Origin: Albidovulum sp.
GTDB taxonomy: Bacteria > Pseudomonadota > Alphaproteobacteria > Rhodobacterales > Rhodobacteraceae
NCBI GenBank assembly: GCA_030837825.1
Contig: JAUQYB010000122.1
Span: 1 to 12,010 of the forward strand
Length of the DNA: 12,010 bases
Direction of reading: 5' to 3'
Both the position numbers and the translations under genes were made by a program. Below, in pieces: positions 6,314 through 12,010 of the stretch. The notes below the pieces were generated by a model. It did no database searches. It was not told the DNA's origin and saw only the letters and a list, made by a program, of their open reading frames with translations. Positions within the stretch are counted from its first letter, which is position 1. Every line of letters starts with the position of its first letter.

Positions 6314-7045
6314 TCAGGCGACCAGCGCCGCCACCGCAAGCCACATCAGCACCCCGCCCCACGGCGCAAGGCGCAGAAGCTTCGCGCTGACCGTGACACC
6401 AGGAGGCCGGGGCCCGGCGCCGTAGCGGCGGCGAAGGTGCCGGCGGCGGAACCAGAGGAGGGTATGGACGGTGCTCAGCCCGGCGAAAAGCCACCAGGAC
6501 TGGGCGTGGAAGGCGCTGACGGTCCTGTTGGAGGCGAAGGCGTCCGGCACGCCCGGAATCCGGTCGCTCCACGGCCAGAAGATCGGCGCGTAGCCCCAGC
6601 TCGGGCCGTTGCCGTGCAGGATCGGGCCGGTGACCGGAATCGCCAGCATGGCGACGAACAGGCCCCAGTAGACCAGCCGGCCCAGCGCGTGATCCCAGCC
6701 GATCCGGCCTTCCGGCGCCGGCCGTCCGGGCCCCAGTTGCAGCCATGCGGCAAAAAGGATCGCGACCGCCAGGAGGGCGATGCCGGCGGTCTTGTGGATC
6801 GAATAGAGGAAGGTGACATGCGCCGCCGCCTGCCCGGCGCCGTAGGGCAAGCCGTCGCTGTAGAGCCCCAGGATGATCTCGGCGATCATGCCGATCGAGA
6901 GAACCCAGTGGAGGATCCGGGCGATGAGGATGTAACGGCTGCGCGAGATGCTGCCGCCGATCGACGGCAGGTGCCGCGCTTTCCGCGCGCCCTGCCCCCC
7001 GTCTGCGGGCCGCGAGATTCCGCCCGCCCCGGTCACGACCCGCAC
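6314..7045 (-). CDS. Cytochrome b561-family membrane protein
   Basis: About 243 residues from a GTG at 7045. Helices of the prokaryotic b561 fold are visible: one around RYILIARILHW with the heme-ligand His next to Trp, a second starting YSIHKTAGIALL with another His, a third around LVYWGLFVAMLAIPVTG, and a fourth with FHAQSWW and VHTLLWF. A short hydrophobic C-terminal helix follows. Such proteins bind two b hemes and shuttle electrons between quinone and periplasmic or cytochrome partners. The start is uncertain: GTG at 7036 or TTG at 7093 also open the frame. The first helix begins about 45 residues after the TTG, and the segment before it looks unlike coding sequence. It lies divergent from qhpR, beside the amine dehydrogenase cluster; a role in passing electrons for that enzyme is only a guess from position. 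Confidence 0.78.
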   Translation of the reverse strand: MRVVTGAGGISRPADGGQGARKARHLPSIGGSISRSRYILIARILHWVLSIGMIAEIILGLYSDGLPYGAGQAAAHVTFLYSIHKTAGIALLAVAILFAAWLQLGPGRPAPEGRIGWDHALGRLVYWGLFVAMLAIPVTGPILHGNGPSWGYAPIFWPWSDRIPGVPDAFASNRTVSAFHAQSWWLFAGLSTVHTLLWFRRRHLRRRYGAGPRPPGVTVSAKLLRLAPWGGVLMWLAVAALVA

Positions 7046-7078
7046 CCGACCGCGCCCGAACCTGGCCGTTGCGGCAAG

Positions 7079-7108
7079 TTGACATCTGGACAAGCGCGGA
7101 CGTAGCCT
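7079..7108 (+). promoter_or_regulatory. Candidate qhpR promoter
   Basis: TTGACA (7079-7084) is a perfect -35 hexamer; 18 bases later TAGCCT (7103-7108) is a partial -10. It ends 20 bases before the qhpR ATG, so the leader would be very short. Confidence 0.45.
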
Positions 7109-7116
7109 TCCCCGGT

Positions 7117-7121
7117 GGGAG
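7117..7121 (+). promoter_or_regulatory. Ribosome binding site deciding the qhpR start
   Basis: GGGAG lies seven bases before the ATG at 7129. The in-frame TTG at 7069 would place the TTGACA promoter hexamer inside the gene, which argues for the later ATG. Confidence 0.6.
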
Positions 7122-7128
7122 TGCTGAC

Positions 7129-8124
7129 ATGCAGGGTCCTTGGATCATTTCCGGACCATTGGCTGCCGTTGAACTGGCAGTCCTTGGGGCTCCGAGCGGC
7201 GAGAGCAAAGACTACGGCACGCTGCCGCTGCGCGCATTCGTCGCCAGCCTCGAACGACTCGCGGCCTTCGCGGCGGGCGACGGCGCGGCGGTCTGGCGCG
7301 CGGGCGAGACGCTGAACCTCGCGCATCTCGGCACCGTCGGCGCGGCGATGGCGGTTGCGCCGACGCTGGGGGCGGCGCTGCGCTGCTTCGTCACCTATTT
7401 CGGGACCGTGCAATCCTCCACCTCGATCGGGCTGGAACAGGAGGGCGACCTCGTCCACCTGCACTACCGCATCCTCGACGAAACCATCTGGCCGCGGCGC
7501 GCCGATGCCGAACTGACGCTCGGGATCGTTGCAAGCACGGTCCGGCGCTATGCGCCCGACGCCCGGCGCGCCATCACCGTGCAGTTCGAGGGCCCGGAAA
7601 GAGGCTCGGACCGGGGCATCGAGACGCGGCTGCAGCGGCCAGTCCGGCGCGGGGAGGACAACTGCCTGACGATCCCGGCCCGGCTGATGGACGCAACCCT
7701 CGCCGACCCTGCCGCACGGCGGGAGGCCGGCGAATTCCGCGACTGCCTGCAACAGCTCAGCCGCGACCTCAGCGCCATGCGGGCGCTTCAGCCGGTCTCC
7801 GATCGGGTGCGCGACCTCCTGCTCGACCAGACCGGGAAAGGCCCGACGGATCAGGATTCGGTTGCCCGCGCCCTGGCGATGTCGCGCCGGACGCTGCGCC
7901 GCAAGCTCGAGGCCGAGGGCACGTCGTTCAACGAACTTGGCGAGGCCTGCCGGTGCAGCATCGGCCAGGCGCTCCTGACCCGGACGGACCTGCCGATTGT
8001 CGAGATCGCGATACGGCTTGGCTATTCCGATCATACCGCGTTTTCCCGTGCCTTCGCGCGCTGGTGCGGGGTGCCGCCGCGGGTGTTGCGCAAGGGGCTG
8101 TGGGGCGCCAGCGACAGGATCTGA
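7129..8124 (+). CDS. qhpR: AraC-family transcriptional activator of the amine dehydrogenase genes, QhpR
   Basis: 331 residues. The N-terminal two-thirds (about 20-205) resembles the arabinose-binding-like sensor domain of the OruR/ArgR-type AraC regulators. The C-terminal 90 residues carry two helix-turn-helix units: DSVARALAMSRRTLRRKLEA (243-262), and IVEIAIRLGYSDHTAFSRAF (290-309) with the classic AraC signature ending in a WCGVPPRVLR-like segment. In the described QHNDH clusters an AraC-type gene, qhpR, activates the qhp operon in response to primary amines such as n-butylamine; adjacency to the qhp genes here supports the same role. Its operator is expected upstream of qhpA, outside the window. 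The last 31 codons, including the second recognition helix, overlap the end of qhpF on the other strand. Confidence 0.88.
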   Translation: MQGPWIISGPLAAVELAVLGAPSGESKDYGTLPLRAFVASLERLAAFAAGDGAAVWRAGETLNLAHLGTVGAAMAVAPTLGAALRCFVTYFGTVQSSTSIGLEQEGDLVHLHYRILDETIWPRRADAELTLGIVASTVRRYAPDARRAITVQFEGPERGSDRGIETRLQRPVRRGEDNCLTIPARLMDATLADPAARREAGEFRDCLQQLSRDLSAMRALQPVSDRVRDLLLDQTGKGPTDQDSVARALAMSRRTLRRKLEAEGTSFNELGEACRCSIGQALLTRTDLPIVEIAIRLGYSDHTAFSRAFARWCGVPPRVLRKGLWGASDRI

Positions 8125-9746
8125 TCGAACGGCAGATCGCGCGCCGGGCCGGCGTGGGCGATGACGATGATCGTCCGCTCGGCAAAGCGATGCCGCACCG
8201 ATGCAAGAATGGCGCCGGCAGTGGGCCCGTCCACCTCCGACAGGCATTCGTCCATCACCAGAACCCGGAACGGCAACAGAAGCGCGCGAGCCAGCGCGAT
8301 GCGCTGACGCTCGCCGCCCGAGAGGTTGCGCCCGGCCTCGTCGATCATCGTCTCGGGCCCGACGGGGGCGGCGACGAGCGCGAGCATCTCGGCGATGCGG
8401 TCGTCGGACGCCTCGGGATCGGCCAGCCGCAGGTTCTCCGCCACCGTGCCGCGGAACAGCGTGACCGCCTGCGGCACGATGGCCACGGCACGGCGGAGCG
8501 CGGCGGGATCGAGCCCGGCGACGTTCTCGCCATCGAGAAAGACCTGGGTTCCCGGCGCAGCGGGGGCCATCCGCGCGAGAAGGGCCGCGAGCGTGGACTT
8601 GCCGGCGCCGGATGGCCCGTCGATGAGAACGAGGCTGCCGGCCGCGACCGCAAGGTCGACCGGCAGGTGCTGGCCCGCGAGCCCGCGCGCATTCACCAGG
8701 CGCAGCGCCCCCGGGCCTGGCCCCGGTTCCCGGCCGCCGCGTTCGTCGGCGGCGGGATCGGCAAGGTCGCTGAGCCGCGCCAGCGCCACCTGCGCCACCG
8801 CCTGCGCGTGGTAGAGACCGAGCAGGTTCTGCATCGGGCCGACCATCATCCCGACATAGCTGAGGAACGCGATGAGCGAGCCGATCTGCCAGTCGCCGCG
8901 GATGATCAGCCAGCCGCCGCCGAGAAGGATCGCCGCCCGGACCAGCGCGCCCACGACCTGCGGAACGAAACCCACGAGCTCCGCCCAGCGCCGCTGCCGC
9001 ATCAGGAGATGCACCTGCCGCGCCTGCAGCGGCATGAAATCGCGCACCCGGGCACCCTGGGCGGCCAGCGTCCTGAGCGTGGGCAGGCCGGCGAAGCCTT
9101 CGGCCAAGTGGGCGGCAATCTCCCCGCGCGCGGCGCGCAGGTCGTCGGCGCGCTGCCGGCTCCGCGGCCGCGCCCAGGCGAGGAAGCCGAGGTTGAACGG
9201 CGCCGCGACGAGCGGGATCAGCGCCAGCCGCCAGTCCAGCACGAAAAGCATGACCGTGCCGCCGACAAGGCGAAAGACCGAGGACGCCGCCGCCAGCATC
9301 GTATCGAAGGCGAAGCGCTGGATTTCCGCGGTGTCGCCGTCAAGCCGCGACAGCGCCTCGCCCACGGTCAGGGGCGGGCGGTCGACGCGGCGGTGAAGCG
9401 CCGCGTCCAGCAGGCGCGCCCTGAGCCCGGTCAGCATCCGCGCCGAGAAATGCAGGTGCAAGAGGCTGTTGCCGACCGAGGCCGCAAGGATCACGAGGCC
9501 GGCGAGAAAGACCAGCGCCACGTAGTGCAGCGCCGCATCCCAGTCCCCCGTGACGAGCCCGCGGTCGATCAGCAGCTTGGTCAGCCAGGGCGGCAGAAGG
9601 CCGAGCATCGCCGCCATGAGCGAGGTTGCCAGCACGAGGCCGATCCCCGGCAGCGCCCGCGCCATGACCGGCACCAGCCAGGGCTCCGCCACCTTGCCGA
9701 GCAGGTGTCTGACGAACAGCATTGCCACCCGGTCGCGCATGGTCAT
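8031..9746 (-). CDS. qhpF: ABC exporter (fused membrane and ATPase domains), QhpF
   Basis: 571 residues. The N-terminal half holds a six-helix exporter-type membrane domain (hydrophobic segments from about 33, 75, 158, 172, 265 and 290). The C-terminal half is a complete ATPase: Walker A GPSGAGKST (377-385), Q-loop Gln426, signature LSGGERQ (475-481), Walker B VLVMDE (495-500), D-loop SEVD (503-506) and His531. In the QHNDH pathway QhpF is the efflux transporter assigned to moving crosslinked, leader-free QhpC to the periplasm. Its ATG overlaps the qhpE TGA as ATGA, so the two are translationally coupled. The last 30 residues (542-571) are encoded antisense to the qhpR helix-turn-helix and look like a non-conserved extension. 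No transcription terminator is visible after it. Confidence 0.9.
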   Translation of the reverse strand: MTMRDRVAMLFVRHLLGKVAEPWLVPVMARALPGIGLVLATSLMAAMLGLLPPWLTKLLIDRGLVTGDWDAALHYVALVFLAGLVILAASVGNSLLHLHFSARMLTGLRARLLDAALHRRVDRPPLTVGEALSRLDGDTAEIQRFAFDTMLAAASSVFRLVGGTVMLFVLDWRLALIPLVAAPFNLGFLAWARPRSRQRADDLRAARGEIAAHLAEGFAGLPTLRTLAAQGARVRDFMPLQARQVHLLMRQRRWAELVGFVPQVVGALVRAAILLGGGWLIIRGDWQIGSLIAFLSYVGMMVGPMQNLLGLYHAQAVAQVALARLSDLADPAADERGGREPGPGPGALRLVNARGLAGQHLPVDLAVAAGSLVLIDGPSGAGKSTLAALLARMAPAAPGTQVFLDGENVAGLDPAALRRAVAIVPQAVTLFRGTVAENLRLADPEASDDRIAEMLALVAAPVGPETMIDEAGRNLSGGERQRIALARALLLPFRVLVMDECLSEVDGPTAGAILASVRHRFAERTIIVIAHAGPARDLPFDQILSLAPHSPLRNTRGGTPHQRAKARENAV

Positions 9747-10420
9747 GCCTGCCCCGCCGCGACGAACCGGCGTTCGGGGCCGGTGATCCGGCAGCGCGCC
9801 GCAAGCCAGGCGGCCGGGTCGGACCGTGACTCCGGAAAGCCCGCGGCCAGGTGCCCGGCCACCCGCGCCGCGGCAAGGCTCGCGCCCCCCATCCCCGCGC
9901 CGCCCCGCTCGGGCGAGGCGCACCAGGCGCCGATGACCGGCCCTGCCGGACCCGGCAGCAGCGACAGGCCGTCCCACTCGCAGCGGGCGTCGCCGGTGGC
10001 GGCAATGACGCCCGGCCAGGCGGCGGGGTAGCACGGCCCGCCGCGCGCGGGCGAGGCGGCGACAAGGCACCGGCCCGCGGCAAGCGCCGTTTCGCAGGCC
10101 GCGCGCAACACCTCGCGGTCGGTGGCGAGGCCAAGGCTGAGGAGGATGATGTCCGCCTCCTCCGCCAGCCACAGGACCGCCCGCGCGACGCGGTCGGCGC
10201 TGGTCACCGGGGTGTCGGTGAAGACCTGCGCGTGGCGCAGCGCCGCCCCCGGAGCGGCCCGGCGCAGCACCGCGGCGACCGCGCTGCCGTGGCCGAGACG
10301 GTCCGGCGTGGCCGGGCAATCGTGCCCGGCATGAAAGGCGCGCGCCCCGTCCATCTGGCCGGCAGGACCGCCGCTGTCGACGATGCCGACCAGGGGCCCG
10401 ATCAGGGGCGCGCGCGCCAT
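9743..10420 (-). CDS. qhpE: Subtilisin-like protease for the gamma-subunit leader, QhpE
   Basis: 225 residues, short for a subtilase. The catalytic triad is visible: Asp15 in VGIVDSG, His44 in LGHGSAVA, and Ser181 in GGASLAAARVAG (usually GTSMAAPHVAG). The oxyanion Asn of subtilisins (AAAGNEG) seems replaced: the matching stretch is AASPARG, with Ala125 at the Asn position. There is no signal peptide and there are several cysteines, which suits a cytoplasmic location. In the known pathway QhpE cuts the 28-residue leader from QhpC after QhpD has made the thioethers and before export. The ATG at 10420 is chosen for AGGA about nine bases upstream and a four-base gap after qhpB; an upstream in-frame ATG at 10534 would run deep into qhpB. 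Confidence 0.87.
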   Translation of the reverse strand: MARAPLIGPLVGIVDSGGPAGQMDGARAFHAGHDCPATPDRLGHGSAVAAVLRRAAPGAALRHAQVFTDTPVTSADRVARAVLWLAEEADIILLSLGLATDREVLRAACETALAAGRCLVAASPARGGPCYPAAWPGVIAATGDARCEWDGLSLLPGPAGPVIGAWCASPERGGAGMGGASLAAARVAGHLAAGFPESRSDPAAWLAARCRITGPERRFVAAGQA

Positions 10421-10424
10421 CCGC

Positions 10425-11513
10425 TCAGTCCTGGCGCTGGAACATCCGGACCGAGGCGAGCGAGATCGAGGCGCCATCGGGCATCTGCACCTCGCCCGTC
10501 TTCTCCAGCGTCTCGGCGTCATAGGCCGCCACATCCGACATCGCCCCGCCCAGATACACCGTCTTGCCGTCGGACGAGACGTTGACCGAATAGTAGCTGT
10601 GCGGCAACGGCACCCGCTTCAGCGGCTTTCCGGCCTCCATGTCGAAGCTGGACAGGAAGTTGTAGGCACCGAAGACGCGGTTCTTGTCGGTCGGGCTGGC
10701 GGCGGTCGAGAAGTAGAAGATGTCGGTCGCCTCGACGTCGCGCCTCAGCATCTCGCCGCTGTCCAGATCCTGGGTCAGGATGCCAGTGCGGTAGGTCTCG
10801 GGATCGTCCGGCGCGCCGTCGAGCCTCGCGGTGTAGTAGGGCGTCGCGATCACGCCGGACTGCTCGAACTGCGACCAGACGTCGAGCACGTCGGGCTGCG
10901 CGTAGGTCTCGACCTCCCAGCCGTGGATCGGCTTTTCCTCGATCTGCTTGCCGGTGGCGTCGAAGACATACATCTTGCGCCCCATGCCGTAGATCTTGCT
11001 GCCGTCCCTCGACCAGGCCACCAGGGTGATCTGCCGCGGCACCTCGGCGGTCGATTTCAGCGCGCCGGTCTCGGCGTCGTAGAAGGCCAGCCGCGTCGGC
11101 TGGACCTGGAACTCGTCGGCCAGCATCTTGACCGGGCTCTGGTAGACGACGAGCGTCTTGCCGTCGGGCGAAAGGTCCATGCCGAACATGCCCTTCACCC
11201 GTTCCTCGGTGCCGCTCATCTCGATCCGGCCGACGGTCTTGCCTTCCACGAGATCGACGATGGCGATGCTTTCCAGCATGTTCATCATCACATAGGCGCG
11301 CGCGCCGTCCTTGCTGACGACGGGCGTCTGCGGCAGGGGCCCGGCCTGGTCGAGCTGGATCACCTTGTCGATGGCCATCGCCTCGGCATCGACGATCACC
11401 AGCTTGTCGGGGCGCGCGGGCACCATCAGGTAGTCCTTCGCCGCCGCGGGCAGGGCAAACCCGGCGGCAAGCGCCAGCACGGCCACGGCGGTTGTCTTGT
11501 GACGGATCGTCAT
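10425..11513 (-). CDS. qhpB: Quinohemoprotein amine dehydrogenase beta subunit, QhpB
   Basis: 362 residues with a Sec signal peptide: basic MTIRHK, a hydrophobic run (AVAVLALAAGFAL), and predicted cleavage after LPAAA, giving a mature protein from Lys26 of 337 residues, as in the known beta subunit. The rest shows repeated beta-propeller blade patterns such as SPDGKTLVVY, SRDGSKIYGMG and SSDGKTVYLGG, and D-x-KVIQLD-type strands, consistent with the seven-bladed propeller that lies against the gamma subunit. Together with QhpA and QhpC it forms the periplasmic enzyme oxidising primary amines to aldehydes. The ATG lies four bases after the qhpC stop, with AAGGTG inside the end of qhpC, so translation is coupled. 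A longer frame opens at 11582, but that start precedes the signal peptide and is rejected. Confidence 0.93.
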   Translation of the reverse strand: MTIRHKTTAVAVLALAAGFALPAAAKDYLMVPARPDKLVIVDAEAMAIDKVIQLDQAGPLPQTPVVSKDGARAYVMMNMLESIAIVDLVEGKTVGRIEMSGTEERVKGMFGMDLSPDGKTLVVYQSPVKMLADEFQVQPTRLAFYDAETGALKSTAEVPRQITLVAWSRDGSKIYGMGRKMYVFDATGKQIEEKPIHGWEVETYAQPDVLDVWSQFEQSGVIATPYYTARLDGAPDDPETYRTGILTQDLDSGEMLRRDVEATDIFYFSTAASPTDKNRVFGAYNFLSSFDMEAGKPLKRVPLPHSYYSVNVSSDGKTVYLGGAMSDVAAYDAETLEKTGEVQMPDGASISLASVRMFQRQD

Positions 11514-11517
11514 GGCA

Positions 11518-11844
11518 TCACACCTTGCTCTTGGGGAAGACGGACTGGAGCTGGCGCCAGTCGTTGTAGACGTCGTTGGCATCGTTCGACCAGTCCGGGT
11601 AGGTGTTCATCGTGTCGGCGACCTGGGCGGGCCACCAGCACGGGTCGGCGCAGCCGTAGAGATCGGCCTCCATCGGCTGGCAGAGGTTGCCGACACCGCC
11701 GAAGGCATCGACCTCCCAGCCCGGGTCGAACGAGGTGGTGCAGCCGACCATCGAGTTCATGGCGACGACTTCGTCCTGCTTGCCTTCGGCGGCCGCTTCG
11801 GAAAACTGCGCGGCCTTGGCATTCGCGGGGGTGAGGTGTTTCAT
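11518..11844 (-). CDS. qhpC: Quinohemoprotein amine dehydrogenase gamma subunit (CTQ-bearing), QhpC
   Basis: 108 residues. The first 28 are the non-Sec leader needed for recognition by QhpD and later removed by QhpE. The mature 80 residues start at MNSMVGC. Every modified residue of the family is present, in mature numbering: Cys7 with Glu16, Cys27 with Asp33, Cys41 with Asp49 for the three Cys-to-acid thioethers, and Cys37 with Trp43 for the cysteine tryptophylquinone cofactor ([15 protein letters not shown]). The CTQ is the site of amine oxidation, handing electrons to the diheme alpha subunit. AAGGAG lies nine bases before the ATG, whose A is shared with the qhpD TGA. The sequence is short, Cys-rich and knotted by crosslinks, as in Paracoccus and Pseudomonas enzymes. 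Confidence 0.96.
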   Translation of the reverse strand: MKHLTPANAKAAQFSEAAAEGKQDEVVAMNSMVGCTTSFDPGWEVDAFGGVGNLCQPMEADLYGCADPCWWPAQVADTMNTYPDWSNDANDVYNDWRQLQSVFPKSKV

Positions 11845-12010
11845 CAGGCGGCTCTCCTTGGCGTCAGAGGGCGACGGAAAAACGACGGGTTGGCCTGCAT
11901 GATCCGGGTATAGGCCTCGATGCCGAAGTCCACCCAGTCGCGCAGCAGGTCGCAGTAGTGATAGACCGGGGCGAAGGGATCGCCCTGGCGCGCATAGCTT
12001 TCGTGATAGC
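11844..12010 (-). CDS. qhpD: C-terminal end of QhpD, radical-SAM thioether-forming enzyme (cut by window edge)
   Basis: The last 54 residues and stop of a gene entering from the right edge. The visible sequence begins [20 protein letters not shown] and ends in [12 protein letters not shown]. The window holds no radical-SAM CxxxCxxC motif or SPASM cysteines, which would be upstream. The call rests on position: QhpD directly precedes qhpC in the described qhp clusters, and the TGA shares one base with the qhpC ATG (TGATG). QhpD forms the Cys-to-Asp/Glu methylene thioethers in QhpC in the cytoplasm. The final PLTPRRAA is encoded by the qhpC Shine-Dalgarno region. Confidence 0.8.
   Translation of the reverse strand, partial: YHESYARQGDPFAPVYHYCDLLRDWVDFGIEAYTRIMQANPSFFRRPLTPRRAA

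Noticed and set aside
8031..9746. QhpF as a peptide-toxin or lantibiotic exporter of a bacteriocin cluster
   Set aside because: The modified-peptide, radical-SAM, protease and exporter layout resembles a peptide natural-product cluster, but the precursor is clearly the QHNDH gamma subunit and the beta subunit gene is present, so this is enzyme cofactor maturation.
7953..10031. A 692-codon open frame on the + strand
   Set aside because: It overlaps the end of qhpR and runs antisense to qhpF and qhpE, whose motifs are intact; low-complexity composition.
9747..10319. Extension of the qhpF frame upstream as one 762-residue protein
   Set aside because: The first part is qhpE read in another frame. 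The ATG at 9746 begins a normal exporter N-terminus and overlaps the qhpE stop in the coupled ATGA arrangement.

Overview
The window is G+C-rich coding DNA with third-position G/C bias, tight operons and alphaproteobacterial gene content. A Paracoccus/Rhodobacter-like member of the Rhodobacterales is the best guess (inference; no rRNA or marker gene is present). There are no RNA genes, insertion sequences or CRISPR arrays that I can see. No stretch over 300 bases lacks a gene; the longest gap is about 280 bases (5221-5499), a divergent control region.

Layout. (1) Positions 2-1081, + strand: the C-terminal nine-tenths of an HI0933/YhiN-family flavoprotein, cut by the window edge. (2) Positions 1171-5220, - strand: a four-gene catabolic operon, read right to left. 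It encodes a DapA-family lyase/deaminase, a DadA-like FAD amino-acid dehydrogenase, an atypical short-chain dehydrogenase, and a proline-racemase-family epimerase of the Ser/Cys type. Together they match the bacterial trans-4-hydroxy-L-proline route: epimerase to cis-4-hydroxy-D-proline, dehydrogenase to pyrroline-4-hydroxy-2-carboxylate, deaminase to 2-oxoglutarate semialdehyde. A divergent GntR/FCD regulator (5500-6231, + strand) faces the operon across an intergenic region with strong dyad symmetry, which is the likely operator. (3) Positions 6314 to about 7045, - strand: a cytochrome b561-type membrane protein. (4) Positions 7129-12010: the quinohemoprotein amine dehydrogenase (QHNDH) cluster. 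The AraC-family regulator qhpR is on the + strand. Facing it on the - strand, in transcription order, are qhpD (C-terminal end only), qhpC, qhpB, qhpE and qhpF, joined by 1-4 nt overlaps or gaps.

How the qhp genes work together. QhpC is the small gamma subunit that carries the cysteine tryptophylquinone (CTQ) cofactor and three Cys-to-Asp/Glu thioether bridges; every crosslinking residue is present. The radical-SAM enzyme QhpD makes the thioethers, the subtilisin-like QhpE removes the 28-residue leader, and the ABC exporter QhpF moves the product to the periplasm. There it assembles with the beta-propeller subunit QhpB (Sec signal peptide visible) and the diheme alpha subunit QhpA, which is presumably just beyond the right edge. 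The flavin monooxygenase QhpG is not in the window.

The QHNDH system is already described, so I do not claim it as new. The points most worth a second look are: a 94-bp convergent overlap of qhpF and qhpR; a short-chain dehydrogenase that has lost the catalytic Lys of its YxxxK motif; a QhpE protease without the usual oxyanion Asn; and the triple CGACACG operator candidate upstream of the gntR gene.
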